Positions 32,631-44,016 of a stretch of DNA of 64,000 bases are shown piece after piece; positions within the stretch are counted from its first letter, which is position 1, and every line of letters begins with the position of its first letter. The translations under genes were made by a program, and so were the position numbers. Source of the stretch: Branchipolynoe longqiensis (lineage: Eukaryota > Annelida > Polychaeta > Phyllodocida > Polynoidae); contig CM059194.1 of NCBI GenBank assembly GCA_030323885.1, positions 10,650,963 to 10,714,962 on the forward strand. The letters are read 5' to 3'. Under the pieces are notes generated by a model. It saw nothing but the letters and a program-made list of their open reading frames with translations, searched no databases and had not been told where the DNA came from.

Positions 32631-33140
32631 GTGTAGTGGTCTGCACTGACCTCTCAGGCAAGTAACCACATAGACAGGTAGGCGTGGGGAGTGTATTGAT
32701 ATCAGGGAGCCTAGGTGGTGTAATGGTTAGCACACTGGCCCGGAATGCAAAGAGATGTGGGTTCGAGTCCCGCTCTAGGCGCAATATTTCCCATTTTCAT
32801 CACCCCCACGACACTGGTTGCCGTGATCAGGATCCTGTACAAGCTTTGCGCTGTATGGTTGTTGAACCTACCCTGTGTATGTATGTGTTAGTGCATTGCC
32901 TGTATGTATGTAATTGTAAGCATTACAAGACTTACAATTCCAGGGGGACGAGTGTAGTGGTCTGCACTGACCTCTCAGGCAAGTAACCACAATAGACAGG
33001 TAGGCGTGGGGAGTGTATTGATATCAGGGAGCCTAGGTGGTGTAATGGTTAGCACACTGGCCCGGAATGCAAAGAGATGTGGGTTCGAGTCCCACCCTAG
33101 GCACAGTATTTCCCATTTTCATCACCCCCACGACAATAGC
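32631..33140 (+). mobile_element. Two tandem SINE-3 copies (period 321 bp)
   Basis: The unit starting GTGTAGTGGTCTGCACTGAC at 32631 recurs at 32952 with few differences. Each has AGCCTAGGTGGTGTAATGGT and GGGTTCGAGTCCC. The first unit has the full 3' part through GCCTGTATGTATGTAATTGT and TTCCAGGGGGACGAG. Confidence 0.85.
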
Positions 33141-33245
33141 ATAACTACGAGAACAAGATGAAGGCTTACTTATGCCTGATTCGGCGAAGAAGGGTTACAT
33201 AGGATTTGAAGTACTACTGTTGCAACTATTATTCTTCCTCCCTAT

Positions 33246-34015
33246 GATTAGTGTTATGGTCATCATTTTAGTTATCAGCAATGCCATCATCATCACTCCT
33301 GCCACCATCATCATCCTCATCCTCATCCTCATCCTCATCTTCATCCTCCTCCCCATCATCCTCGTCATCATCACCCTCAATCTCATCCATAATTGTATCC
33401 TCTCCCCTGCCCTCGTCCTCATCCTTATCAGTATCTCCATTATTATCATCACCATTATGATTATCAGTATCAGTATCATTATCATTATCATCATCAGCCT
33501 CATCCTCATCCTCAAACGGCCCTCTCCCATTACTGGCATCGCCATCTCCACCATCATCACCCGCATCATCCCCACCATCAGGCCTCCCCATCATCATCAC
33601 CATCTTCATCCTCCCCTTCATTCTCATCTTCCTCATCCTCCCTCTCATCCTTGGCCTCCTCGTCAGTCTAATTCTCATTCTCATTCTCAGCATCACTATT
33701 ATCCTCATCCTTCATGCCCAATCTCATCCACATGCTCATCCTCACCCTTATCTTTATCCTCATGTTTATCATTAGCCTCATATTCAGCATCCTCCTCAGC
33801 TTTAACCTCAGCATCCTCCTCACCATCATCCTCACCATCATCCTCACCATCCTTCTCTTCTTCATCCTTCTGCTCGTCATATCCATCACCACCACCATCA
33901 CAACCATCACCACTATCACCACCACCAGCATCATCATGAAAATCATCACCATGACAACTCTCCCGTTTCACTGCCATCTCCACAACCATTACTATCGTCC
34001 TCATTATTGTCATCA
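33246..34015. repeat. Imperfect CAT/CTC (ATC) triplet-rich tract
   Basis: About 770 bp of (CATCCTCAT)-like repeats. Open frames on both strands (Ile/Ser/His or Asp/Glu/Met rich) are by-products of the period-3 repeat, not genes. Confidence 0.9.
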
Positions 34016-34139
34016 TTATCATTACACGACATGGTTGCCATTTAGCATATTAGTATATCTGTACCGAATATCGACTGTCTCCAAGATAAGCATCGGCAAG
34101 TACGCCTACAAGTTGGCTGCGCGTCAGGACATTGTGACC

Positions 34140-34265
34140 AAGTAGGACATAAGGTTATGGTGCTGGCGGCACGGTTTCCCAGTGGAACAGCACTATAAAT
34201 ACACCATGAGTTCCAACATCCATCCTGGTAGGATCTCAGATGAAAGCGACATAAAGCAAGCCAAA
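34140..34265 (+). mobile_element. SINE-1a 3' fragment
   Basis: GGTTATGGTGCTGGCGGC, TTTCCCAGTGGAACAGCACT and CATCCATCCTGGTAGGATCT match the SINE-1a 3' half. Confidence 0.65.
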
Positions 34266-34550
34266 CCTCGTGACAGTGGTGCCGTGTGTGTCCTCGCCAT
34301 TTATCTGAACCCGGTTATCTTCAGCTGATGTGTGTGCCTCAATACTGCCAGTGTAGTCTGCTCCATAATGTTGCACAATCTCTTGGTTTTGAATTCCTGC
34401 CATATTGTCTTTGGGTGCTTTTATTAGCTCGTTCGTGATAATCTACGTTAGTTTATATTGAAATACCTCTTTTTTGTTCAATGGCTGACTTTGATCTGAA
34501 ATATTAAATTTAATATTTTATAATCATGCCAGGTAAACTTGATTTATTTA
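34266..34550. other. Unassigned stretch
   Basis: No gene or named repeat recognised. Confidence 0.3.
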
Positions 34551-34551
34551 G

Positions 34552-35570
34552 AACGGAGGGGGATGAGTGAAGGGGGAGGAAGATAGAAGAGGGAGTGGGA
34601 GGAAGGAAGGGGAGAACTGAGGAAAGGAGAGGAAGGGGGCGAAGGATGACGAGGGAGAGCAGGGATAGGAGGGAGAGCAGGGAGAGCAGGGAGAGGAGGA
34701 AGGATAATGAATGAGGAGAGAAGAGGAGGAGGGATGGAGAAGAGGGAGAGGAGGGAGAGGAGGGAGAGGAGGGAGAGGAGGGGAGGAGGGAGAGGAAGGA
34801 GAGGAGGGAGCGGAGGGAGAGGAGGGAGCGGAGGGAGAGGATAGAGAGGAGGGAGAGGAGGGAGAGGAGGGGGAGGAGGGAGCGGAGGGAGAGGAGGGAG
34901 AGGAGGGAGAGGAGGGAGGGGAGGGAGAAGCGGGGGAGCGGAGGGAGAGGAGAGAGAGGAGGGAGAGGAGGGAGAGGAGGGAGAGGAGGGAGAGGAGGGA
35001 GAGGAGGGAGGATAGTGAATGAGGAGAGAAGGGGAGGAGGGAGGGAGAAGAGGGAGAGGAGGGAGAGGAGGGAGAAGAGGGAGAGGAGGGAGAGGAGGGA
35101 GAGGAGGGAGAGAAGGGAGGATAATGAATGAGGAGAGAAGGGGAGGAGGGAGGCAGAAGAGGGAGAGCAGGGAGAGGAGGGAGAGGAGGGAGAGGAGGGA
35201 GAGGAGGGAGAGGAGGGAGATGAGGGAGAGGAGGGAGAGGAGGGAGAGGAGGGAGAGGAGGGAGAGGAGGGAGAGGAGGGAGAGGAGGGAGAGGAGGGAG
35301 AGGAGGGAGAGGAGGGAGAGAAGGGAGGATCATGAATGAGGAGAGAAGGGGAGGAGGGAGGGAGAAGAGGGAGAGGAGGAAGCGGAGGGAGAGGAGGGAG
35401 CAGAGGGAGAGGAGGGGAAGGAGGGAGGAGGATGAAGGAGGAGGATGGAGGGGGAGGGAGAGGAGGGAGGCGGATGAAGAAGGAGTATTGAGGGGGAGGG
35501 GAGTAGGGAGGGGGAGGACGGACAGAGAAGGTGGAAGGGGCAGGAGGGGAGGTGAAGGAGGAGGGGGGGG
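34552..35570. repeat. 1-kb polypurine minisatellite (GGAGAGGAG, 9-bp)
   Basis: The plus strand is almost entirely A/G with a nonamer period. It contains four similar interruptions around GGATAATGAATGAGGAGAG (about 34699, 35001, 35118, 35325), indicating a ~200-300-bp higher-order unit. Capable of triplex (H-DNA) structure. The large ORFs here are not genes. Confidence 0.95.
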
Positions 35571-35575
35571 GGGTA

Positions 35576-35980
35576 CCCGGCCAATGTCAGTAAATTCGTC
35601 TAAATTGAATTGGTGCACTGACCATCTCAGGCTCTCTAGGGTTCCTCAGCCACCTGGGAAATCTGTGTCTACAGGAAACTGCCCTCAATGGGTAGATCTC
35701 ATCCATGGGTGCCTCATCTCAACCTTAATAACTGCTGCAAGACACTGCTTGAAGATACTCCAGACTCCATAATTATGTAAACCAGACCATACTGGAACCG
35801 TACATAACATCCCACCGATTTAAAGAGCTTGTCGCCTGAATTTAACCTATATTCCATGCATATTCATTATATATTCACCAAGCAAATAACTTAGACATGT
35901 AAGTTTTATTGCAATTGATACTATTATGAATAGCCGTGTGATACGGGCTATTATTTATATTATAAATTTGCCTATATAAC
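35576..35980. other. Unassigned stretch
   Basis: No gene or repeat family recognised. Confidence 0.3.
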
Positions 35981-35984
35981 AACA

Positions 35985-36200
35985 AAGGAGAGAAGCATAC
36001 TTGATATGGGATGGACAATCTTTATTGCTCGTCTTGGCTAGCAATATATGCTTACTGGTTAAAGTTCAAAATCAGGGTAAACACTGCGGAAATATGGCTT
36101 CCAGGCAGTGGAAGCCAGTGCTGGTGTCACTATCGAGTAGTCCCGGGCTTGCAGGCACCGGTCAGCGATTGAACATTATTAGATACTACAAAATATATAT
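35985..36200 (-). repeat. LTR-like dispersed repeat DR-5, copy 2
   Basis: Blocks shared with 14600-14860. CAATCTTTATTG near the left edge gives a minus-strand AATAAAG. Confidence 0.4.
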
Positions 36201-36660
36201 ATGCTCTCAGAGAATATATTATTATTAGACTTTTACTCCGGCACTTTATATATGTATAATATTATTATACTCCTTATATCGCAATTAATAGACAATACAA
36301 AGTTGGTTGAGCGAATGCTGACTGGACCCAAATGCCCCGCTCCCCGCCCCTCAGTTTATTAATAAAAAAAGTAAAAAATATGTATGAGTGATGGAGATAG
36401 CGGGTATGTGTGTGCACACGTGACTTACCCCACATCCTCAGTATCCATTGTTACTGCAATGAGCCGCTCTCCAAGGCGCTTAGGGACTTGGATAACAAGC
36501 AGTAGTGAGTTGAACATTGATCAAGACTAGCCAGAACCCGGCGGAAGGATTGAGGAGCTCACTGCTAGGGAGCAGTAAGAGAAGGAATGTAACATAATTA
36601 GCAAGGAAATATACTAATTCACGAAGGCGGAGACAGTAGTGGTTTATAGTGGTTTTTTAT
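36201..36660. other. Unassigned, AT-rich then mixed
   Basis: TATATA-rich with TTATTATAC words reminiscent of the 50-53 kb retroelement. No ORF of interest. Confidence 0.3.
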
Positions 36661-36664
36661 TTTT

Positions 36665-36854
36665 CAACCCTGAGGGAGAGGAGTGAGGACGTTAGCCATA
36701 TGTTGGTCATATGTTGGCCATACGCTGTGTATACGGTATGTATACGTCCAACTTTACCCCCCACGCCGACAAGTTTGATGCTTCTCGACATAAAAAAGTG
36801 ATTTTCCGTGTTGGCGGCGCGCTGGCGAGATATGTCGTAATGTGACAGGGCCAT
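36665..36854. mobile_element. FB-g: right half of a foldback
   Basis: CATATGTTGG/CATACGCTG words, GCTTCTCGACAT, then GTCGTAATGTGACAGGGCCAT before TA. MITE-A sequence (36860-36908) follows directly. Confidence 0.65.
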
Positions 36855-36912
36855 TACCCATCCGAAATAGAAGTTATTTTAATCTAATGGAAGGTAGATT
36901 ATCATTGTAGCC

Positions 36913-37075
36913 AGGGCACACAGGACGAGGAGGCATGAGTTGGGATAACATGGCTTTATTCTGGGAACAATGTCATGTGGTGATCGCAGTCAGGGAGACG
37001 GGAGTGGTATGAGTGAAGTGCGACATCTAAGCAAGGAGGGGTGAGCTAGAAGATAGAGCAACTAGCAGGTAACAA
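36913..37075 (-). repeat. Possible LTR-end fragment
   Basis: CATGGCTTTATTCTGG gives a minus-strand AATAAAG about 40 bp from the left boundary, the same arrangement as other LTR-like repeats here. Weak. Confidence 0.25.
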
Positions 37076-37134
37076 TAGTTACTTAATGAGGAATAATAAA
37101 TTCATAATTGATTAATAAAGTTGAGTTTAGTTAA

Positions 37135-38322
37135 AGCTGCATAGTCCGATGAAATGTCAAATTTTCAAAACAAAACCAATATCTAGATTTGATTTTACAT
37201 AAAGGCCCTGTCACACTACAACGTTTCTCACGAACGCGCTTCGACGCGTGGCGACGTGTTGCATTTTTGGGTGAACCGTCGGTACACATCCGGTACGTTA
37301 CCGGCACGTTACCGGCGCATTACCTGCGCATTACCGGCGCGTCGGTACACGTTGAAGGATAGCAACGTGTGAATGGACACGTCAGCGCACGTCGGGCCGC
37401 GTCGATGTTTTGTGCTTGCACAAAACTTTCGATGGGCTGCAACGCGCGTCAGCGTGTTGGTGGGCGCGTTACAGATGCGTTAGCAACACGTCGACACCCA
37501 TTGGCGGCGCGCCGGCGGTACGGTGGCAGGACGTTGATCAATGTCGGTTAATGTTGGCCTTTTTTCCCCCAAAATGCGACCGTTCCGTCGGCGCGTCCGT
37601 CACGTCCGATCGACGGGTAGTCGGCGCAATTTTCGCGTTGTTCCAGCGTTTCTCGGTACGTTGAATGTGTTGGCGGCGCGCCTGGACGCGTTGGCCGCGT
37701 GGTGTGGACGCGCTGTGGGCGCGTCCTAATGTGTTGCTGGCGGGTATGTACGCGTTGACACGGTACTAACATGACACCAATGCGCCGTCAACGCGCCAAC
37801 AGCGGGCCGACAGCGCGCCGACAACACGCCGATGGAACGCTGGGAACCCGCTGGCGGGATGTTGAGATCTTGTTCCGCCGCGCGTCGAAACGCATTGGCC
37901 ACGCGCTCATAGCATGCTACTAACATGCTGCGCCATCTCAAACTTTCTCCCAAAGGGCCGAAAAGTTGGACGTGTGTCGATGGGTTGCAAATATTTTGCG
38001 CGTTGCCGGTGCGCCGGTGAGAAACGTTGTAGTGTGACAGGGCCTTTACTTAGATACTGATGCACTTATTAAGCATTTGTTTCTGCATAGAAGGCAATAC
38101 AGAGTCAATTTAACAGCACCTGTTACTGCACAAGTCTATGGTGTCAAAGCTTTGGCAAGCTTGCCAAAACTAATTTTCCATGTTTGCACTCAAAATATCT
38201 CAAAAGGTTACCATTTAAAATAAACGTAACTTTGAACTAATGTAAGGTAAATACTAGTGATCAATCTAATATATTTATCTCAGAAAAAATACCGAAATTC
38301 AAAACCATCAGACTATGCAACT
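37135..38322 (+). mobile_element. MITE-A copy split by FB-h
   Basis: TTAA at 37131-37134 and 38323-38326. The ends are AGCTGCATAGTCCGATG and CATCAGACTATGCAACT. Left part 37135-37201 and right part 38047-38322 match the copy at 43350-43695. Confidence 0.9.
37202..38046. mobile_element. FB-h: complete 845-bp foldback, GCGTTGGCGCG lexicon
   Basis: The TIR is at least 29 bp and perfect (begins AAGGCCCTGTCACACTACAA; right end exact inverse) with TA on both sides. The interior is saturated with GCGCGTC, CGTTGGCG and GGTACG words, unlike FB-c/e/f. GC-rich while its MITE-A host is AT-rich. Confidence 0.9.
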
Positions 38323-38328
38323 TTAATT

Positions 38329-38664
38329 AAAATAATTAAATTAATTTATGAGTAATATAATATGCGTCAAAAATCGTAGTGTGGGTGGGTAAAATGAGAG
38401 TAGTGGTCAGTCCGGATGGGTGATGCGGAATGACCATGTGTGTGGGAGAGCTGATCATGGTCAGCTCTGTGTGGGGTGTGATTGGCTGAGGGGGCAATGT
38501 GTGAGGCTGGTGGTAGCGAGTGATGGGAGGAGGGAGGAGCCAGTGTGAGTGATTGGCAGGAGGGTGGTTGTGCCCGGCGGGGGGGTGGGCCTCGCATCCC
38601 GCGTGCCTTGCAATGACCACAAATGAGCACATGCGCATTCACCACAATGCGCAACCTAATATAT
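38329..38664. other. Unassigned stretch
   Basis: No gene or repeat family recognised. Contains GTGTGG/GGTGTG words. Confidence 0.3.
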
Positions 38665-39010
38665 TGTAATGGCCCATGGAACCCCGACTCTCACTCTCAT
38701 GGTCACTCACGGAAGAACACTTAGATTCAATCAGAGTACGCTTCAACTTGGTTTATTGAACCATCTGCTCTCCGCGGCGTCAGTAGTTGTCTGACCCGCC
38801 CCCTGACTCGCCAGATCCCACATCAACTCAATAGGTGTGTGTGTGGGGGGGGGGGGGGGTCAGCCACCCGCAGTAGAGGGCAGCCCAGTTGGGGTCTGCC
38901 CAGTGGCTACCCTTGCCGCCACCTGGCACAGTATAGTGGTACTGCGCTGGTGTATGGCGTAGTCTCCGCTGCTACCGTATGGTAGTAGAGCTCATGTACA
39001 GACCACTACA
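38665..39010. mobile_element. Candidate solo LTR, 346 bp
   Basis: TGTAATGG ... CCACTACA gives TG/CA ends in an inverted octamer. ATAT flanks both sides (4-bp TSD, low complexity). A minus-strand AATAAA is present at CTTGGTTTATTGAACC. A long G run lies at about 38847-38859. It lies next to the terminal part of a MITE-A copy. Confidence 0.55.
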
Positions 39011-39061
39011 ATATTTATATCAACATAATGTAGAAACTCAAAACCATCAGACTATGCAAGT
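39011..39061 (+). mobile_element. MITE-A right-end fragment
   Basis: CTCAAAACCATCAGACTATG...CAAG followed by TTAA (39062-39065). Confidence 0.6.
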
Positions 39062-39170
39062 TTAAATTGTCCTGGTTCGATGCATAAATATTGCGATGGA
39101 TTAATGCTAGAAGGAATGCTAATGCTTTGGGTGAAGAAATTGCTGATATCCAAACCAACTATCTCTTACT

Positions 39171-39440
39171 GTGGCAGCCAGATCCGTACTGCGGATGCAA
39201 ATGTGTTTGAATGGTTCGATTCCCCATGTCATCACCTCTGCAAGTTTGGATTTTTACCATTGTGTATAACTTGCATCGTCATCTAAGGCCAGTTGCTCTC
39301 ATATCATGTCTATGTGATTTGGGAGGCTAAAGATCCTTTGGGTCAGTAAAAGTGTGGGCTCGGGCTTTCTATCACCAACTGTCTAATGGTGAAAACAAGA
39401 CTATTCAGACTTATCCATGATAGGCAGTATGCATCTTCAA
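39171..39440 (+). mobile_element. SINE-2 copy, head damaged
   Basis: Body TTGGATTTTTACCATTGTGT, GGCTTTCTATCACC, tail CTGTCTAATGGTGAAAACAA and TTATCCATGATAGGCAGT, as at 3751-4068. Confidence 0.75.
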
Positions 39441-39577
39441 GAAAGCCAAGTCAGGATGTTGAAGTGATGGCATTGTGTTAGGTTCAAGGGTTAATGGGCA
39501 GTGCATACATTTGACACAGCAGGTAGTGTCTGTCTTCAGTGACCACTGACCTCGACGAAATTCACCTATAGCAAGGG

Positions 39578-39880
39578 CCTGTTTTGGTAGATCCTGGGAT
39601 TCGGAACGACGGGTTCGAATACTGGTCGAGTCAAACCAATGACTTAAACATTGATACTTGTCACTTCGTAGCCATGCGCTCATTTAGGGCAAGGACTGGT
39701 TAGCTCCATGCCAGGAAAATGTGACAGAGTGGGATATCAGGTCATGGTACTGGCAGTGTGGTGTCTGAGTGAGGCAGCACTAAAAAGTTGCCATGAGTGC
39801 ACACTGTCACAAGTCCGTACCCGTCCTGATATGACCTTAGATGGTGCCAGGACATAAAACTCCAACTACCAAACCAAACC
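39578..39880 (+). mobile_element. SINE-1a copy
   Basis: Head remnant GGTAGATCCTGGGATTCG, body GTCGAGTCAAACCAATGACT, tail CGTCCTGATATGACCTTAGA...CAACTACCAAACCAAACC. Confidence 0.8.
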
Positions 39881-40089
39881 TTAAGCAAGGGTCAAATGGA
39901 GGTTCTGATTCCACTGACTAGTATTTATCTATATTAGCGTAGAGTTGATGAACTGGGAGAGAATGCCACCGTGCCTATATTGCAGCCACTGAATCATCTG
40001 CATTCAACTGTACAGTCTATTCCTCTGCATGATTTCACCAATTTCTCACTTCAAAAAGTAGCAGGCTATGCTAGATAAGTATGCAAACA

Positions 40090-40450
40090 ATACATATTGC
40101 TTAGGGAAAAAGGAAAGTTTATTTAATTTAACAATGCTTCTAGAACATATTGATTTTTATCATCAGCTATGGGAACTCAAACATATAGTCATTCTGACAT
40201 ATTTCTTAGGAGGAAACATGCTGCTGCCACATAGGCTACTCTTTCCAATAAACAGCAAGGGGTCTTTCATATGCACTTTCACACAGACCAGGTAGCGCAT
40301 ACCACACACTTTGATGAACCAGTTATGGATCTCCTGGTGGGAACAGAAAATAGCCCAAACTGGAAATGGGTCCACTGAGCAGGATCGATCGGATGACCCA
40401 CACCTTCAAAGGTGTGGACACTCTACCACCTGAGCTACGTTCCACTCCAC
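40090..40450 (-). mobile_element. SINE-4, full length with tRNA-like head
   Basis: On the minus strand: head ACGTAGCTCAGGTGGTAGAG with GGATCGATCCTGCT-like B-box sequence, then GGTATGCGCTACC, GTGCATATGAAAGACCCC, GTTTCCTCCTAAG, and an AAATTAAATAAAC end. Overall plan resembles molluscan V-SINE/RUDI elements as I remember them; not verified. Confidence 0.75.
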
Positions 40451-41180
40451 CTGCTTTGGGAATGTCCATATCCCAGTCATCCGATACTTTTTCAATTAGG
40501 TTATTTAGCAGCCCTGTCCATGAAACAACACTAGGGGGAGTAACTAGGTGAAGGTTTGCCATGTACTACTGAAGGAACAATATCTCACCTGACCGTGGGC
40601 GCAGTCACTGCTTGCTGTGTTCTGGCACAAAAAGCAAAAGACAGGCCAAAAAAGATGGTAGAAATTACAAATACGGAAATTAGCCCTACTAACTACTAAG
40701 GAATTCAAAATGGCTATCACCATATGGCGCAGTCCATCTGGGTATGTGTTCTGGCACAAACCAAAGCAGAACCGGACAGGCCATGGTCATGCATCCGATT
40801 CACCCTGAAATACAAAATGGCTAACCAAACAACACAACCATCCCACCGAGTCACAGTCTTGAAGGGTCCAGGGGTATTCTGGCACACTGGTGTACTATCT
40901 AAGGACAGGGCATGGGTGAAGGATGCTGTAACAAACCACAATGGGATGGGATCCTCTCCCGCAGGCCTGTATGTCATCTGCATAGATGTACATAGTAGGC
41001 TAAGTTATCATATACAGGTTAGGAAAAAACTTTGAAAATTAAAAAAAAACTAATATAGAAACTACTAACGCCCAAAACCGTAAAAGGTTGGCCCGAGAAA
41101 GATCAGGTAAACACTCCTGAGTGTGGGACCAGACCAATCCAGTATCACAGCTCTCCAGCATTGAAAACAAGCACCCTCAC
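40451..41180. repeat. Weak dispersed repeat plus unassigned sequence
   Basis: CAAAATGGCTA words recur (40708, 40817). CCAGCATTGAAAACAAGC (41156) is shared with 59985-60005 in the same local order (ACTAATATAGA before it). No gene seen. Confidence 0.4.
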
Positions 41181-41429
41181 GGGAGCTTACATATTATGGG
41201 CAGAATAAAAACCTTGTCACAAAAAAAAAGAAGAAAATAGTACGACAATGTATGACAATATTTTAATGCGCAAACAGTTCTTTGTTTCATTTGACTGTTT
41301 CTTCCGACTATACACCACCTGCTCTCTGAGGAGAACATTGGTCTGGATACAGATTTATACTTCTGCACACAAAGAGTACATTTGCATGCTGGGTTTTGGC
41401 TCTTTGGGTAAATAATTCAAAGTTAATCC

Positions 41430-41600
41430 GTTCAAACCCTGGTCGAGTCAAAGAAATGACCTAAGCAAATTATATTTCTTGCTACTTAGCCTGGGACTCA
41501 GCATTAGTAGGATAGGGCAAGGAGCAGTGGAATAAGGAAGATCAATCTTCCGCGATTGAAATTTCCCCCGCTTAATGAACTAACGTACACAAACAACAAA
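41430..41600 (+). mobile_element. SINE-1b copy, 5' truncated
   Basis: CCCTGGTCGAGTCAAAGAAA, AGGATAGGGCAAGGAGCAGT, GAAATTTCCCCCGCTTAATG. Confidence 0.75.
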
Positions 41601-41689
41601 CAACAACAAAAGAACAACAACAAAGCTGCTGCCCCCTGCTTATTCGCAGTATCTATGTTTATTTCCGATTTAGTACTATACACTTCCAT

Positions 41690-42140
41690 GTTGTATACGT
41701 ACTATAATAGGACTAGTCATGTGGCGCGAATGATAATCAGTGATGAAAGGAGGAGACTCAAGCAGTGCTTATAAGGCCATTAAATAAGCCTTTCACTGAG
41801 CAAGCATTTTCTCGGTAATTCTATTTTTCATTAAACTACTGATAGGGTGTGATTTAAACATAATCAGAAGCATAGTCAATTTCAAACATATGTCAAACAC
41901 CTTAATTTATGTTATGTACAAATAAAATATGTGATTATGTCTGAATACAAAATAGCTACTGCTACGTCTGATTTACACTGAGAAGGGCTCACTGGGTTTT
42001 GTTTCCAGAAGTTGCATTCATTCGATCGACCTAACCAGGGTGGTTCAATTAAGCACCTGCTGGTTGGGTCTTCCTGATTGCTGCGCTTATTATACTTATG
42101 CACATGATGTCTTCGCAGTGAGCAGGTCGCCTGAAATAAT
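41690..42140 (-). repeat. Dispersed repeat DR-2, copy 2
   Basis: Inverted relative to 11745-12215, lacking the SINE tail found there. Confidence 0.65.
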
Positions 42141-42317
42141 GCCAATAATAATAATAAAGATTAACCAGAAAAATGCCTCAGTAAAAGGTTGGTTGATCTA
42201 CTAGGCATATTTGATTTAATTATTGTCAGATCTGAATTGCCCAATTGAATAAATAATACAATACAATTTGAATTATATTAAATTCAATTGATTCTCCAAG
42301 GTATAATAACATGAGGT

Positions 42318-43304
42318 TACTCGGCCGCGTTGAGCACCCCATGCTACTACAAAACTCTTCCCTTTCATATCACCTGTGATGCAGTCATACTAAACCAATA
42401 GTACCAACTTATCAACCAACACTAACCAATACTAAGGAAGAAAGGAAGACAAGTCACACAGATAGACAGTGAGGGTGTTGTGCTTTAATTACACCAACTC
42501 CTCCTCACCTACCAGTGACCTATCAACCTAGCCCCTCACCTTCTACTGTCCACACTATGTCTCATTATCAACTTAGCCTGTATACTGAAAGCAGTGCCTA
42601 CAGCCCATGGGACAGGAGTTCTAGGACTGTGTATACACTCAATTTGAATAGGTGAATTTGGCTAGCATCAGACAGAGTGTCTGGGGTTCCTGCTCAAGAG
42701 TAGGTCTGTCTCACTCAAGAGCCAGGAGTAGAGTGATCTCTCTCCAGAGTGTCTGGAGAAGTTTCTTGAATAATTAGTTAGAATGAGACCTGTGTGGCCA
42801 TGTTAGGCTAAAGGGGGCCAGTTGACCGGATCTCCCACAGCCAGCCAATCAGACACTCCCCTATAGACTGGTCAGTGCAATGCCCTAATATGGGGGAGTT
42901 GCCACCCAAACCAGCCTGCAGGGTGTGGCTCTAAGGAATGTGGTATGGCTGGTGTGCTGGGCCCTGGGTCCGGTAGGGGCAGGTAGTTGTATACAGTTAC
43001 AATTAGATATATATATGTATATATACCAAAAATGTCCTTTTTCTCCAATTGGATTCTTTATGAATACATAGAGGAACATTTCATCAACCTTGAACTGGTT
43101 CATATATAAGAACATCTCTTCATTAACTTTAGGCATCATGCATGAACATATATCTCACATAGTTTATATCATGTCATCATGTGAGTGGGGGCACCATTGC
43201 TTTTAGATTACATAACCTTCTCCCCACTCCAAAGCCCAAGAATAATAATACTCTCTGTCCATATATAATTCTTCACCGAAAATCCGTATATTTTTACAAA
43301 GGGT
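42318..43304 (-). repeat. Dispersed repeat DR-3, copy 2 (LTR-like)
   Basis: Collinear with 25788-26742 over its whole length and in the same orientation. No internal coding region. Confidence 0.55.
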
Positions 43305-43349
43305 CGACGTCACGTGCTTGGAATCGGGACCTGCTGTGAATGAAATTAA

Positions 43350-43695
43350 AGCTGCATAGTCCAATGAAATATCAAATTTTCAAAACCAAACCAATCATCT
43401 AGATTTGATTGTACATATCTAACTTAGATACTGATGCACTTATTAATCATTTGTTTCTGCGTAGAAGGCAATACTGATTCAATTTAACAGAACCTGTTAC
43501 TGCAGAAGTCTATGGTGTCAGAGTTTTGGCAAGCTTGCCAAAACTAATTTTCCATGTATGCACTCAAAATATCTCAAAAGTTTACCATTTAAAATAAAAG
43601 TAACCTTGAACTAGTGTAAAGTAAATACTAGTGATCGATGTAATATATTTATCTCATACAAATTCAGAAATTCAAAACCATTGATCTATGCACCT
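43350..43695 (+). mobile_element. MITE-A, complete uninterrupted copy (346 bp)
   Basis: TTAA at 43346-43349 and 43696-43699. The ends are AGCTGCATAGTCCAATG and GATCTATGCACCT. Used here as the reference copy. Non-coding. Confidence 0.9.
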
Positions 43696-43700
43696 TTAAA

Positions 43701-44012
43701 TAAAGAGTAAATTCGCCAATGCTGACCTGAAGGCATTGGAACCAGTTACAAATGTGGTTGGTTAGCCCCAGCGACACTAGACCCCCTACTGATTGCGACC
43801 AATTTACGAGGGGAACGGGTGGCGGGTGGGGGAGGGGTGGCGGGGCTTCATTAATTAACTTCAGCCACGCACTATTTCTGCCGTTTATTTATTTCCGGTT
43901 AATTACAATGTGCCACAGCTTTATTTTTGTCATGTGGGATATTAAGGAAGCAATATGTAGGACGATGGTCTTCTTTTTTCTTCTTCTTTATACTTCTGGA
44001 TGTGCGCAATAT
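43701..44012. other. Unassigned stretch
   Basis: No gene or named repeat recognised. A GGGTGGGGGAGGGGTGGCGG patch is near 43823-43842. Confidence 0.3.
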
Positions 44013-44016
44013 TTAA

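Noticed and set aside
32706..32780. tRNA gene (Glu/Gln-like)
   Set aside because: The same core recurs in all SINE-3 copies with the same leader and 3' part.
33172..34145. Membrane-like and acidic frames
   Set aside because: Product of the CAT/CTC triplet tract; the apparent Ile/Leu-rich segments are repeat translation.
34548..35772. 356-codon and other frames in the purine array
   Set aside because: Same cause: nonamer repeat without stops, low-complexity product.
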